From Ctenosaura bakeri (taxonomy: Eukaryota > Chordata > Lepidosauria > Squamata > Iguanidae), in NCBI GenBank assembly GCA_948474755.1, contig CAOLHI010000609.1:124001-188000 (forward strand): a stretch of 64,000 nucleotides of DNA, written 5' to 3'. A program made the position numbers and the translations under genes. Under the pieces are notes generated by a model. The model made no database searches. It saw only the letters and a list, made by a program, of their open reading frames with translations, and was not told the origin of the DNA. Each line of letters starts with the position of its first letter. Within the stretch, counting starts at the first letter, position 1. Positions 24,520-36,680 of this stretch are shown here, piece after piece.

Positions 24520-25381
24520 GGCCATTTCTGCACAACAACTCTCTCCCGTGTTATTCCATCACAATCCTGGCAATGCATCTTCTGGGATAGGAGCCTGCCC
24601 CAGTGCTCCCAGCCACACCCAGCAAGCTGCCTGCAGAAGGGAGTTTCCTTCCTTCCACACTGAAGCTGGCCTTCTTCCCATGCTGCAGTGGGAAAGGAAG
24701 TATGTGATTGTGCTTATGGCCCTTCTGCATAGCCAGCAGTGACTGAAGCCTTGGCCTTTTCCACACTGGGTTTTTAAAATGGTGCAAAGCGTCCTCCAGA
24801 GAGGACGTCTACACCTGGGAGTGGACTGAGTCCGGACTACTTTGTGTAGTTCTGGACCTCAGCCCACTCTGGAACGACCCAAAGTGGTCGTTCAGCGTGC
24901 TTTTGAAAAACTGCTTAAAACAGGTCTTTCAAAAGCACGGAGTGCACCACTCCGTTCCTGCGCTCCAGTGCAGATTTTCAGGCTTGCACCAGTGTGAGCC
25001 TGCAGTTCTGCCGGGGGCCGGCTTTAGGCTGGCGAGCTTCACCGGTTGGTGGAGAGCCTCGACCAACTGGAAGCCACCATTTTTGCCCCTGGAGCAGTGC
25101 AAAGCGGCGGCCACACACTGCTCCGGACCAGCCTGGACCCTCGCATGGAGCACATAGGTCCGGTGAGTATCAGGAGGGGGTGATTCCCTCACCCAGTGCG
25201 GAAAAGGCCCTTGTGTGATCGGAGACCATTGACAGATTTTCTGTCAATGATACACGCCGTCATCATGCCGGCTGGGGATGTGAGAAGGGTGGGACCCTGA
25301 CAACGTTATATGAAAGTGTTGCTGCCATCCCACTCCTCTTGCATCTGCATGCCAGGAGGGTGCTATTCTGTGGAAATGGCC
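24520..25381 (+). mobile_element. DNA element with GGCC ends, carrying a nested element
   Basis: It begins GGCCATTTCTGCACAACAAC and ends TCTGTGGAAATGGCC, with flanks CTA and ATA. Removing the 457-bp nested element and one CTT duplication leaves 402 bp, close to 1867-2264. No open frame of note is carried. Confidence 0.65.
24753..25209 (+). mobile_element. Nested GC-rich 457-bp DNA element, TSD CTT
   Basis: It begins GGCCTTTTCCACACTGGG and ends CCCAGTGCGGAAAAGGCC, an 18-bp inverted repeat with one mismatch, flanked by CTT at 24750-24752 and 25210-25212. It is much more GC-rich than the surrounding intron, suggesting a young or differently derived insertion. Confidence 0.78.
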
Positions 25382-27431
25382 ATACTTACATGGGTAAAGA
25401 AACATGATTCACTGTAAATCAGAATTAACATTTCCTTGATTTAAGTTTCCTGGGAAAGAAGTTTTATGCACTGATGAGTTTGATAAAGTATCATCAGCAC
25501 ACATATGTATTTTGTGTTTTTAGATTATCATAATTTTTCCTGTTCTACTAGAATTTGGTTCGAAAGACCCTCTTTATATCTTGATTGTTAATCCCAGCTT
25601 AGTCTTGGTAACAATGTCAGCAATAGGAGTGTGGAAAGTCAACACTTGTGTTACTTCAACTGATTTCATAAGTCTATTAGAACAGGAAACCTAAGGTACA
25701 AGTATGGGGTACAGTTGGACTTATAGTTGACATACAAGGATGTACAGAAGGATGGGTATGGAGACAGGCTCCGCTCTTGATGTGTATTTGCATATGCATC
25801 AGTTAGGAGAGAAGGCTGAATATTCATTAGAAGGTCAGAAGAAAACTTACTGTATACCAGCAGAGATCTCATATAATGGTGAGGAATCATATAGGCTCAA
25901 GGCTTCCAATTATATGGAAAGGTTCCTACATGCATACATTTGAATATGCTTAAGTACTTTTCATGCTTTTGAAATTAATGCCTGAAAGTCAAGGTAGGAT
26001 CATGCTAGTATGATCCTACTGTTGTGCATGTTCATTATATAGAATATGAATGTCTGAAAGGAACTGTCATCTTTCTTGTATATGGTTTTTTTCTAAAGAG
26101 TGAGTTCTGTATAAAAAGTTAGAGACTTAAAGAGACTGAAATTCTATTGATGTTGATAGTCCCACGATGATTATCAAAATGTATGAGGTGACAATCTATC
26201 CCAATTGCTATTCTTTTTAAAAAGAACTTGATGTTATTTAAAATTAAGAACCTTAAAGGTGGCATCTGCCTTCTAACATATGCTAAGTGAGACTCTACTT
26301 GCACCTGTGTTTTTATGGTCAATCTTCTGTACTCTTAAGCATTTTATATTTTATATTTTCTTCCTTTTGTGTTTCTTTCCCTGTCATGAGAGGGTCATGG
26401 ACATTACTAATGTAGAGGACATATTCCCAATACGCCATGTATACAATACACTATTGCTTAGTAGCTGTTGAATGCATGCATAAATTACCTGTCTAAATCA
26501 GTAAACAATAAAACACACATTAATTATTTGTCTTGTTTGTTTGTTTATTTGTTTATAGTCCATGTTAAGGATAGATGTTAACAATACATTGTTGTGGAGA
26601 GACGTGCAATTGACCAAACAAAATTACTAGACAAGCCAAAACACCTCAGGTCAATAACTTTGGGTATCAGTGTATAAGCTGCTGCAAGTAATCAGGTGCA
26701 GATGTCAGGGATGGAAAATCACAGCTGCAAGACACAATTATTCTTTTTTAGATATTCTAAATGGTCAGATAAGCACATATGGAAGGACAGAGCCTGCTCC
26801 TCCTATTATGTTTCTGGAGGAGGAATAAGGTTAACTTCTGTTTAGCGATTTAGGGTTGCTTGTTTGTAGCTTGCTTCTATGTTTTTGGGTATTTGGGACT
26901 CTTCATGAGCAGGTAGTCTGACTCAGCTGGGATGAAACTGGTAGCTTTGGCCTCAGCATCTGGACATCAGCAAACAGCAAGAGGAAAATGAGTGTCTTTT
27001 GTAGGTATGTCTTGGCGGATCCCTGAAGTGCTTTGTTGCTGCCTTCATAGGATGACTAAACATAGCTGGAGATGGAGATGTTGCAGTGATCAACAACATC
27101 TGTGCCCTGTCTGTTTTCTTACCAGATGATGTGGGTGATGAGGCTATACATATAGTAGGTATAAGCTGATTGCTTTGCTGGAAGATGCAGGTTGAGACTG
27201 GTGTAACTCTACTTCAATTTATCAGGAAGGTCAAAGGTTTTTTGAAAAGAGCAGAACAGACACACAAGGAATGTCTCTAGGATTCACACCCCAGACACAG
27301 TTCCTAAGGGGATAGTTGACATCATTGTGGGGGTTTACTGTAGACCCCTAAGCCAGACTGTATTCTTGGAGCCTGTCTTCATAGCAGAAGTGACCAAACA
27401 TTTTTTTTAAGAATAGATGGTTGTGATGGGA

Positions 27432-27832
27432 AGAGAGTAAGTGTGGTGTAGATTCTTGGGCTATGAATCTGGGACATCAGGGCTCAAATCCCTGCTAGAT
27501 TGGAAACCCAGTAGGTGGCCTTGGCAAATCATACTCTCTCAGCCTCAGAGGAAAGCAATAACAAAATCTGAGCAAATCTAGCCAAGAAAACCCCATGATA
27601 GTTAGACTTAGAGGCCATTTCCGCACTAGACTGTTATAGTGCTATATTCCACTTTCAACATTCTATGGAATCCTGGGGTTTGCAGTTCTGGAGGGGCCAG
27701 CCAGCCCCTCCCTGAATTGCAAACCCCAGGATTCCATAGGATGTTGAAAGTGGAATCATAGTGCTATAACAGTCTAGTGCAGAAATGGCCAGAGTTGTGA
27801 TAAGTTAGAAACAACATGAGGCACGTAGCAAA
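27432..27832 (+). mobile_element. tRNA-type SINE split by a foldback element
   Basis: It carries a GTGTGGTGTAG head, the B-box-like GGCTCAAATCC, the MIR-core-like GGTGGCCTTGGCAAATCATA, CTCTCAGCCTCAGAGGAAAG and AAGAAAACCCCATGATAG. After the foldback insertion (27613-27790) the tail continues GATAAGTTAGAAACAACATG. It is the same family as 9024-9232. Confidence 0.7.
27613..27790 (+). mobile_element. Foldback MITE, TSD AGA
   Basis: This 178-bp near-palindrome begins GGCCATTTCCGCACTAGACT and ends with its reverse complement form AGTCTAGTGCAGAAATGGCC. The 3-bp flank AGA is at both sides (27610-27612 and 27791-27793). Internal arms contain GGAATCCTGGGGTTTGCAG and its inverse. Confidence 0.8.
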
Positions 27833-30800
27833 AAAGTAGTAATAGGAGACTTTCACCCCCCATACACACCAACATTTGTGGAAAGTAAAATACCCCAGGA
27901 ATGTAAAGTCCAGAAAATTCCTCACTTGCCTTGCAGACAATTTCATTATCCAGTAGGAATAGGGGGCAACAAGGAGATTTTTTTTTAATCTGAAACAAAC
28001 CATCAAGGATGAATTGGTCTACAGAGTGGAAAGTTGGGACTACAGGGGGAGAATGACCATATTATCTTGTAATTTGTTAAACAGAGGAAGCTGGAAGCCA
28101 AACATATCAGAAATGTAAGGTACTATACTCTGAACTTTTTAAAAATTGCAAGAAGGTTATTGACAAACTGTAATTTGCCCACAGAAAGATGATCAAAATG
28201 ACAAATGATTTGGAAATCACGCCCTGTGAGGAAAGTCAGAGGTATATTTAGCTTGGAAAAGAGAAAACTGAAAGATGAGATTGTAGCCATCTCTAAATAT
28301 CTGTAGGGACATCCTGTAGAGGATAGAATGAGCTTGTTTTCGGCTGCTCTAGAGACTAAAAAGGAATTGATTCAAATTACAAAGAGGAAGATTCCACCTA
28401 AACATTGGAAATAGCTTCCTGACCATAAAGAACTATTAGTATAACAAATTATCTTAGGGGGCTATGGACTCTCTTTCTTTGAAGGTCTTTAAACAGAGAT
28501 TGGATAGGCATCCTTCAGGAGTGCTTTAATTGTATATTCCTACAGGTTATGGGGTTGGACTAGATGGCACTTTGTCAGAAGCGGTGACTAGTTCCGGGTT
28601 CAAGTAAATGGCTCAGAATATTTTTTGAAATATTACAGTAGCTTTCTTTCATTTACCTGTAAAACACACACATGAACTTTGAAGCATGAAAGCTTCAGGT
28701 GTTGCCAGGACTGGAGTCCATAGCATTGTACAGACTTGTATATACATATAGGCATTACACATAACTCGTACAAGTTAAAGACATGCAAATCTCACATTCA
28801 CTAACAATAATGATAAGTTTTCCCAGTGGAATGTCTCAGGCCCTTTTCCCAGTTTTCTTCTCCTTCCATTGTTATGCCAAGTATCGCCTTTGAAGATCTA
28901 GCACTAAGGACTACTCACAGTCCTTATCATACATCCTCTCTTCATTTTCAGAAGATAATTTATAATCCTTCCAACTGACAACCCTTAGCCCAGGCCTTTT
29001 AGACCAAGCAAACCTCGAAGGATGGCTTAGCATCTGGTTTCACATCAAAACTGTCAGATAAGTTCTCTCTTCTCATGCATGGACTCCCAGCCTATCTCAT
29101 CATCATTTTACAGCATGGCATTCCCCTGTAATGCATCATTGCATTGCCATATTTTTCAGGCAAAGTACAAAGCATATATGTAAAGTGTGTAATATATATG
29201 TATCCAACCCAACACTCATTCCTACAATATAGCAAGGCACTTAGCATGTTATATACAAACAGTAACATATCCATGTAATGTAATATGGAAACCTTTAGGC
29301 ATTGCATGTATCAGAATCCTATAAACGTGATCAGCATGAGAGAACTGGGCCTGTTTGACATCACAGTAGACATTACTGGGTATAGCAAGGATAGGCAAAG
29401 TGTAATATATCAAAACATAAGAGTACCTAGTGATAATCAAACCTCAGTGTACACATACAGTAAAGCCCATTGTACACTGTTGTCCAGCAATAACAGCATG
29501 AAACATCAGGACTATGTGCAGCACAGCAGTAGCTCAGCACTACATAGTAACATACATGGTTACACATTCTAGAAGCAGATGTAATCTTTCTCTCCAGCAA
29601 GGCATATGACACGTTCAATATAACACATCACTAACAGAACCAGGTCTAACAGAACACTTTATCAAAAACAATAAGAACACTGTACTCCTTCCCTTTATCT
29701 ATCAAATTGTAGCAATATACTCAATTCCTGTTTCATACATTCAACAGTCAATCAGATTTGGGGTGGAGGACATTGGTACAACACTCAATCAACTCACATC
29801 TTTAAGTGGGTACTAAATTAGTTCTATGCCTCTGTGGGACTAATCAATGAAATATCACTTTGTCACTTTGCTTCCCTTCTTCCCAGACTTTTCATCTTAT
29901 AAACATAGTTGCACAAATATGCTCCATCAATAAATACTGGAATATCTTCATTGCCTTCTTGTGTCCTCCCCCTCTTTTGGGGGGACCACATAGAAACCAA
30001 AGTAATTTTCTTCATTCAAAATATTACCAAGCTCCAGTTATTTAAAGTATATGAATTTTGTCCTTTTTCATGTCATCTGGGTACTCGTGAATGAAAATCA
30101 AGTAATAATGTTAATGAGAACCATTTTAGGAAGCAGCTCTCTGGTAATGTGAAACCTAGGTCTAATTCCAGCCTTTTGCCAGTAGTTTGCTTTTCTCTCC
30201 CCCATTTCAACTTTTGTGATTAGAGAAACAAGCAAGCAAGCAAAAACAGCTTTTCCAGGCTACCAACATAATTTAAGGGCTGCAGTGGAAAGGAGATCAC
30301 TCCTTTCAGTCCAGTTGGGTTCCTGCTTTCCACATTGCATTGTTGCTTCTGCTCTCCTAATGCTATACCATCTCCTTTGTCTCCATGTCATGGACAGCTA
30401 TGGGAGGGTAGAGGGTTGTATTAACCCCCTGTAAGACCTTGGACGGCTGCCCTAGGGGGAAAAAATAAATTTTCTGCCTCCAAGTGCCTTTTGGAAGCAT
30501 GAGAGGACATTTTCACCATGTTTTTAGCCTTGCTGGGTCATTTTTTTTTTCCCCCAAAAGAGACCTTTTTAAGCAATCAGAAGTGAATGGAAGTCATTTT
30601 GTGCTCACTTCCTGTTTCTAATAAGGCCTCTTCTGGGCATGAAATGAATTCTTCTAAAATAGCTGGGGGGCTGAAACATGGCAAAAATGTCCCTATGCCC
30701 CCAGAGTGTATCTGAGACAACAACAACAAAAATCTAAAAAAATATTATCCTTGAGAGCCCTTGTAGACCAAAAATACAATTGTGGAGTGTTGCAGGTGGC

Positions 30801-31489
30801 ATATAGACTACATTTTGTTCACCGTTGCTCTGCATAACCAAAGTTCAGTGTGACTCACTGTTTACTAATGAAGGTAGAGTCCTTGTAAATAAAACTGGTG
30901 ATAACTTATTGGCATAGATTAAGAGTTTTCATCAAATTCAGAAGGTATGGGGGGATGTTATGTTTGCCAGGTTTGGTTTCTCTAGCTAAATTTAGCCACA
31001 ACAGCAGCAGCAGCAGTAGCCTTTCCAAAGTTATTTGCCTGAGAGAGACCAGGAGTTTTGAAAAAGCCTATGCGAAGTGCCAAAGAAAGAGGTAAAATAG
31101 TGCCAAGTATTAAACTGTATTTTGAAGCTGCATAACTTATCCAAAATAAGCCATGAGTTTTAAAGGAAAGCAAAGAAGACCAAAAGTGGATCAAGCAAGC
31201 CAGTGCAAAGATTCTGCTTGAGTGTACATTACAGACTCAAAAAAAAACCTTGAAAACTGGCTTGCAAATAATATTTTTATAATCTTATTCATATTATTAA
31301 GAAAGGACTTGTACAGAGTCAGTCAGTCAGTTTCTCCATATAAATCCCTTGATGGCATTTTTTTTTTTAAAGGATTTTGACCCGAGTTAGATTTTACGGA
31401 CCCTTTTAAAATGGGAGTAAACCATAAATATTAAAGACACATGGATTTACTCAGAGAACAGAGATTTTATTCTTTAAAAATAATTTTAG

Positions 31490-31990
31490 GTAAGATGGCT
31501 GAGGTCAAAAATACTCTGATTTTTTTCAGATAAGACATGGAGCTGAAATCCTGCGTCGTCAATGTAACTACAGCAGTGGAGGTCCACCATTATGGTTATG
31601 TCTGATAATGCCGTCTTCTTTCCCCACAAAACACCCCTACCTCTCCAGCTCACTGAGCAAATAATTTCCAAGGTGCTGCAGACTAGGGCACTAGGGAATG
31701 ACTTTTTCAGGTCTCTCTGGATCTTGGGGCACATCAAGAACAGGCAGCTGGGGAGACCCTTCAGGGTCTTGCCACAACTGTTTGTCTCAGTGTGCCCCAC
31801 GATTTGGAAAGCATGACATCTATTCCCCAGTAGGCTGATCTGCAGCACCTTGGAAACACATTGGTTGGAGTGCTGCCAGGTTGCAAAGGTAGGTTTTGGG
31901 GAGCACCTTTGGTCATTCATGACTAGAACTTTGAATCCTCAATAGCTATGTGATTGTAAGCTTACAACCTTGTAACCATTGAGCAGAATT
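31490..31990. repeat. Unclassified interspersed repeat, copy A
   Basis: It shares ordered blocks with 63230-63620: AGAACAGGCAGCTG, GGGTCTTGC, AACACATTGGTTGGAGTGCT versus AACACTTTGGCTGGAGTGCC, TTGCAAA..TAG, TGTGGGGC-like text, GATTGTAAG and CTTGTAACC. The - strand has a 144-codon open frame here with no recognised domain, probably chance. Confidence 0.45.
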
Positions 31991-32691
31991 GCAACCAATG
32001 TATGCATTAAGATATCATGACAACACAGAATTCTTTGAAATTCTGGTTAAATGTGAAAGAGGCAGCATGCTAGTACATTCTAACCACTTACTCCCTCTGC
32101 AAGCCGAAACAACTAAAGAAGTTATGAACCTTCTATCAATGGCTTGCTGTTATGAAATTGAAATCCAACACTCTAGCTTTCTTTCCCCCTGATATGCCAC
32201 AGTAATCACCCAAGTTTTCATAACTGAACAAATATTTTGCTGCAGTTTCTCCTGCTTATGAGGGACAGATCAGTCAGAGCACCAGGTTTGGAGGTCATAA
32301 GAACAACCCAACGACAGAAGCTCCAAACTTACTTTAAAAAAAAGAAAAAAAAAAGCTTTTCCCATTTTCTATAGAAGTGATCAGGAAACATGCATGTAAA
32401 TATTTGCTTATTTCATTCTTGCACATGATTGTGATGTGTTTTGGGCGTTTTAAATTCACTGTTGCATTTCAGCATTTTTTGTTAAACAAAAGTATCACAT
32501 TTTGTACAAAATATTTTTGTGCGAACTGCATTACACAAAACTCTACTCTATTGCTATTGCTGTTAATAATAATAAAAAAAAACACTGTTTTTCCCATGCC
32601 CGTGAAGAAGTGAAAAATTTCATGATGTTTGACAATTTTTTTTATGAGGTTAAGAATGTGAAAATTTGTATATATCTTTTTCCATATTTAT

Positions 32692-32815
32692 ACCAGAGAT
32701 TGGGACAAAGTGTAGCCTGTGGGTCACATGTGGCCCATCAGATCCCAAACTGCATTTCCCGAAACCTTTGCAACCCACCTTCCTGCAAACTGGAGAAACA
32801 CCCAAGCCTTGTAAG
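32692..32815 (+). mobile_element. hAT-like remnant
   Basis: CAGAGATTGGGACAAAGTGT, GGGTCACATGTGGCCCATC and CAAACTGCATTTCCCGAAAC resemble the short hAT family that gives advice-like GTGGCCC text at 19257. It is decayed and the boundaries are approximate. Confidence 0.35.
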
Positions 32816-33297
32816 TGGTTGTTACTGCTTGGTATGTTTTGAGGCAGAAGAGCCTTAGCTTGCTACAGCATCAGAAAGGTCTCCCTTCCTGAATTTGTCT
32901 TCTTTTTCCAGCAAATGTTTCCATTCCTCTTTCTATTCCTCCCATCCAGTCTCCAGTCTGTACATTTCTGCACCAGTCATTCCTTTCTGCAGGTCATGGC
33001 TTACAAAACCAGTATTCAAGTTTCCTTTTCTGCAAACTCTCCCAACTCCTCTTTTTCATCCTCCTCTTTCCAATCTCCAGCTTCCTTGGTTGTCACTCAT
33101 CCTTCTTTAAGCCCCCAATGTCTTTCTGTCATCCCCAGGGCAAGCATCACCAATGCTGCTTTCTCAGTTCACTGCGATGAATACAAGTACAGACCAAATA
33201 AAAAGAATAAACATTGCATGGTGAAAGTATTTTTTATTCAAATTCACACTTTTCTTTTCTTTAAAGAAAAGCTTGGAAAGAAAAATGCTGACTCTCA

Positions 33298-33350
33298 GTC
33301 CACAGGGACCATCCAGTCCAACCCCCTTCTATGCAGGAACCCACATCAAA
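33298..33350 (-). mobile_element. CR1 tail scrap
   Basis: CAGGGACCATCCAGTCCAAC and CTATGCAGGAACCCACATC match the reverse CR1 3' end. Confidence 0.5.
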
Positions 33351-33553
33351 GCATTGATTGATTCAGTCTGTATGATTGAAGGCAGTGAGAGAAAGATGAT
33401 GATTTTTTTAAAAAAAAAAAAGACAAAAGGGGGGGGGATTGTTTTGGAACAATTATCCTAAATTGCCAAGTAAAGATCTGAGAAGTTAAGGAGAGGAGGG
33501 CAAAGTCCATGCATAAGATGGTTACAAGGGAAGAGGGGAGTTGAATTCAAAAA

Positions 33554-34172
33554 CATAGAATCATAGAGTTGAAAGAGACCACAGGGGCCATCCAGTCCAA
33601 TCTGCTTCTATGCAGGAAGACACACTCAAAGCACTGTCAGCAAATGTCCATCCACCTTCTATTTAAAAACCTCCAAAGAAGGAGACTCCACCACACTCCA
33701 AGGCAGCATATTCCACTGCTGGAAGCTCTGACCGTCAGGAAGTTCTTCCTGAGGTTCAGAAGGAATCTCCTTTCCTGCAGCTTGAATCCATTGCTACTTG
33801 TCCTAGTCTCTGGAGCAGTGGAAAACAAACTCACTCACTCCTCAACATGACATCCCTTCAAATATTTAAACATGGCTATCATGTCCCTTCTTCACTTTCT
33901 TTTCTGCAGACTAAACATCCCCAGTTCCTTAAGCCACTCCTCATAGGGTATGGCTTCCAGACCTGTCACCATTTTGGTCGACCTGCTCTGGACACGCTCC
34001 AGCTTGTTGATATCCCTCTTAAGTTGAGGTGCCCGGAACTGGACACAGTATTCTAAATGAGGTCTTACCAAAGCAGAATAGAGTGCTACCATTACCTCCC
34101 TTGATCTAGACACTATACTCCTATTGATACAACCAAGAATTGTGTTGGCTTCTCCATATATCTCTATCGTTT
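33554..34172 (-). mobile_element. CR1 LINE 3' fragment with RT C-terminus
   Basis: The + strand starts CATAGAATCATAGAGTTG (reverse tail). Further in, the - strand codes the CR1 RT C-terminal signature NTILGCINRSIVSRSREV, YSALVRPHLEYCVQF and LERVQSR (about 33892-34172). It is truncated at about 34172. This is the best-preserved CR1 coding fragment in the window; it is not a gene. Confidence 0.85.
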
Positions 34173-34479
34173 TTTCCTCTCTCTCTCTCATTCTATGTGT
34201 ATATGTATGACAAAAAGATAGCTGCAAGCTCACTTCCTGCACTGTAAGGCTAGGTAGACAATTCTTTAGCTCGTGAACTCTTATGTTGGCAGGCTATCTG
34301 TCTACCAAGCACCTAAAAAACATAGAGGTGTAGGAGATGTTAGCAAGTCTACATCTCCCAATTTGGGCTTTTCAGTCTAGGACATGAAGAGCTGAAACAT
34401 TCAGTTTGAGAAATAATCACAGTAATAATCAAATAAAATTAATTTATAAAATAAATAAAAAAATCAAAGTTTTTTTTTT

Positions 34480-34790
34480 AAAAGGTGTTTTTAAAAAAGT
34501 GTTTTTGAAGACTATTGGCAGTTTGAGATTTATTCTGCATAAAATTCAGACTATTTGCAAAAAAAAAACTATATTATGCACAGGAAACTATTTATTTTCA
34601 ATTCAAAAATGCTAGTTCCTATGCAGAAAATACCTCTTTCTGTGCAGTTTTTGGGCAGAATAAGTTCTGATCTGTGATGTTCCTCTTTAGTCCAGGATTG
34701 TCCTCATCAGGGATCCTCAACACTCAAAAAAACACATTTTTCAACCATTTTAAAATATATTTCCAAATATTCTTTCAATCTTTTATGTGT
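34480..34790. repeat. Unclassified interspersed repeat, copy A
   Basis: Related to 50470-50810. Shared ordered text: TGCATAAAATTCAGA / TGCATAAAGTATAACA, TCTTTCTGTGCAG / GTGTTCTGTGCAG, TTCTGATC, AGGGATCCTCAACACTC / TTTTTCAACACTTG, AAAAACACATTTTTCAACC / AAAAACATATTTTTTGACC and the following AAATATTTCCAAATATT. Confidence 0.45.
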
Positions 34791-35871
34791 GCGTATTTTG
34801 GATACACTTGATTGTGCACCCACAAATATTTATGTGGAAGTAGAACATTTGTATACCCTGCAGTACACTTTTACAGTGGATAAAGGCAGTCAGTCCTGGA
34901 TGAGAGTTAATTATAATCAAATAGTGATATTCTTACTTAATTCTCAAAGCATGAAATCTGCAAATTCTACAAATACCTGTTCTAGAATTGTACAGATGCC
35001 TGGAATTTGTCTAATTCCATCCCTCCACTGATGGAGGGCTTTGATTTAGTGATTTTTCCCCCTGACTAGAAAAGAGAAGATGATATTTTATTGATCCTTT
35101 TTCCTTCTCCATTGTCCTGTGATACTTACTCAAATCTCCTCTGGAGGCTTTCTCATACACGTCCTCAGATCTGATTTAATGCACTCATAGAAGCATTCTG
35201 TTTGAACATTCCATCAACTGAGGTTATGAACTAGATTTATCCACAGTAAAAGATACAAGGAGGATCTTAATAATTAGATAAAGCTCAGTTTTCTAGATTG
35301 ACCTGAAACAGACTCAAATTCTTCTCCTGTCAGTTCTAGAATGCCAAGCTGATTTTTTTTTTAAAAAAAATCATGATTGCCATTTTCTTATCTGTAATCT
35401 TGTAGTTAATGTTATTTTTTGCTGCTTCATACTTTCCAGATCTATTCAGTTGTGAAAACATGAAGAATTTGAAATTCATGAGATAGGCTTTATATGTCAG
35501 AGACAGCACATAGAACAATGTTCTAGAATTATCTATGTTCATGTAAAATATAGATGCATGCTTCCCGGAATCAGATAGCTTTAGAAAATCCAGTATAATT
35601 ATTTTATAAAATCATCTTCCATAGGGACAGAAGAAAGAGTATAGCCAGCCCATCACAAAGAATGCCTAAGTATTATTGCCTATATATTGTTAGTGTTCTG
35701 TTTATGTCATTCCTTTAAAACTGTATTTCTTTTCTGTTATAAAAGAAACATAGTTTTTCTTGCTGTAACCACTTTTCCCTTGCAGGCAGGCTGCCAAACG
35801 AGACTGCACATGCTACGTGCCTTCAACTAGGCCATAGATTTTATTAGCGTTCTCGTTGTAGCATCTGCTAT

Positions 35872-36176
35872 TGTCAGGAACAGATTCACTCTTACACGGA
35901 TCAACAAACTTAATAGAAGATTTATTGTAACATAGTAAGGGATGCTGTCTTCAGACGTTAAAGCTCGAGAATGAACGTTTTCCCCCCACCTTACACTTTA
36001 ACAGACAGTTTCTCCTAAGATAGTTGTAAAAGAACGAACGTCATCATGCCAAACGGTTCCTTTGAAATTCCAGCCAGAAGGAATGGTTGGCGCCTGGGAA
36101 TAGCTAACAGCCTACTATCACTATTTCCTCAGTCTACTGCTATCCTAAAACAATAAAACATGGAGGACTCCCGACA
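35872..36176 (-). repeat. 3' LTR of the gypsy element (element sense)
   Basis: This is a 305-bp LTR matching 40792-41096 with no substitutions and two compensating one-base indels, at ATGAAC versus ATGGAAC and C6 versus C5 (35971-35987). The adjacent left target-site copy is GCTAT at 35867-35871. The AATAAA signal (sense) lies at 35921-35926. The near-identity indicates recent insertion, since LTRs are identical when an element integrates. Confidence 0.93.
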
Positions 36177-36193
36177 TCCTGCCCCACTTTTTT
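36177..36193 (-). promoter_or_regulatory. Polypurine tract of the gypsy element
   Basis: In element sense this is AAAAAAGTGGGGCAGGA, directly next to the 3' LTR start TGTCGG. It is purine-only except one T. Position and composition fit a plus-strand primer for the element. Confidence 0.75.
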
Positions 36194-36290
36194 AAAAAAA
36201 TATATACATAAAGATACACAAAATATAGAAAATATCACGGAACAGTAGAAAGACAAGAAAACTAAATAGTAATATGAATGCAGTAGCAAG

Positions 36291-36680
36291 TCAGTCGGGG
36301 CGTTGAGGAACATCAGCCGGCGAAGAAGTCAGCGAAGGTGCCCTCTTCAGCAAACTGGAATGAAAAACAGGATGAATAGCCTTGAGGGAAGAAGGGAGAT
36401 CTAGTTCAAAAGAGACATCATTAATAGCCCTTTTCACAGGAAAAGGTCCGAGAAAACGAGGGGAAAGTTTTTTAGACGGAGAAGGAGAGGAAATGTTCTT
36501 AGAAGAAAGGAAAACCAAATCCCCGGGCTGGTAAAGGGGATTAGGCTGCCGTTTACGGTCAGCGAAACGTTTGTGGGAAGCTTTAGCGGATGCTATAGCA
36601 TCTGAGACGGATTGCCAAATGCCAGAAAATTTAGAGACCCAAGCAGAAACAGAAGGAGGAGCGGAGGAAGAGAGGGAGAG
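36291..36680 (-). pseudogene. Gypsy integrase C-terminus with GPY/F module
   Basis: This is the last pol piece, in a third frame, 129 codons and a TGA stop. It begins after the G-run break and shows the usual end of a gypsy integrase: FADRKRQPNPLYQPGD, the GPY/F motif RFLGPFPV, and HPVFHSSLLKRAP. In chromoviruses a chromodomain normally follows this module; here the protein stops about 15 residues later, and no chromodomain-like text was seen in the 114 bp before the LTR. Confidence 0.85.

Larger units (their letters stand above)
27290..28578 (+). mobile_element. Old CR1 LINE copy with nested insertions
   Basis: Endonuclease-like text GGGGGTTTACTGTAGACCC (27330) is followed by a SINE with a foldback element inside. 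CR1 then resumes with AGTAATAGGAGACTTTCA (27838), CTTGCAGACAATTTCATTAT, CTGTAGGGACATCCTGTAG and GGGGTTGGACTAGATGGCA. It stops at about 28578 without its usual ATTCTATG tail. It is decayed and non-coding. Confidence 0.65.

Noticed and set aside
31486..31920. 144-codon frame on the - strand
   Set aside because: No recognisable domain; it overlaps an interspersed repeat whose second copy (63230-63620) does not preserve the frame.
32915..33361. 148-codon serine/phenylalanine-rich frame
   Set aside because: Composition reflects a CT-rich stretch followed by a CR1 scrap; no start context, domain or splice sites.
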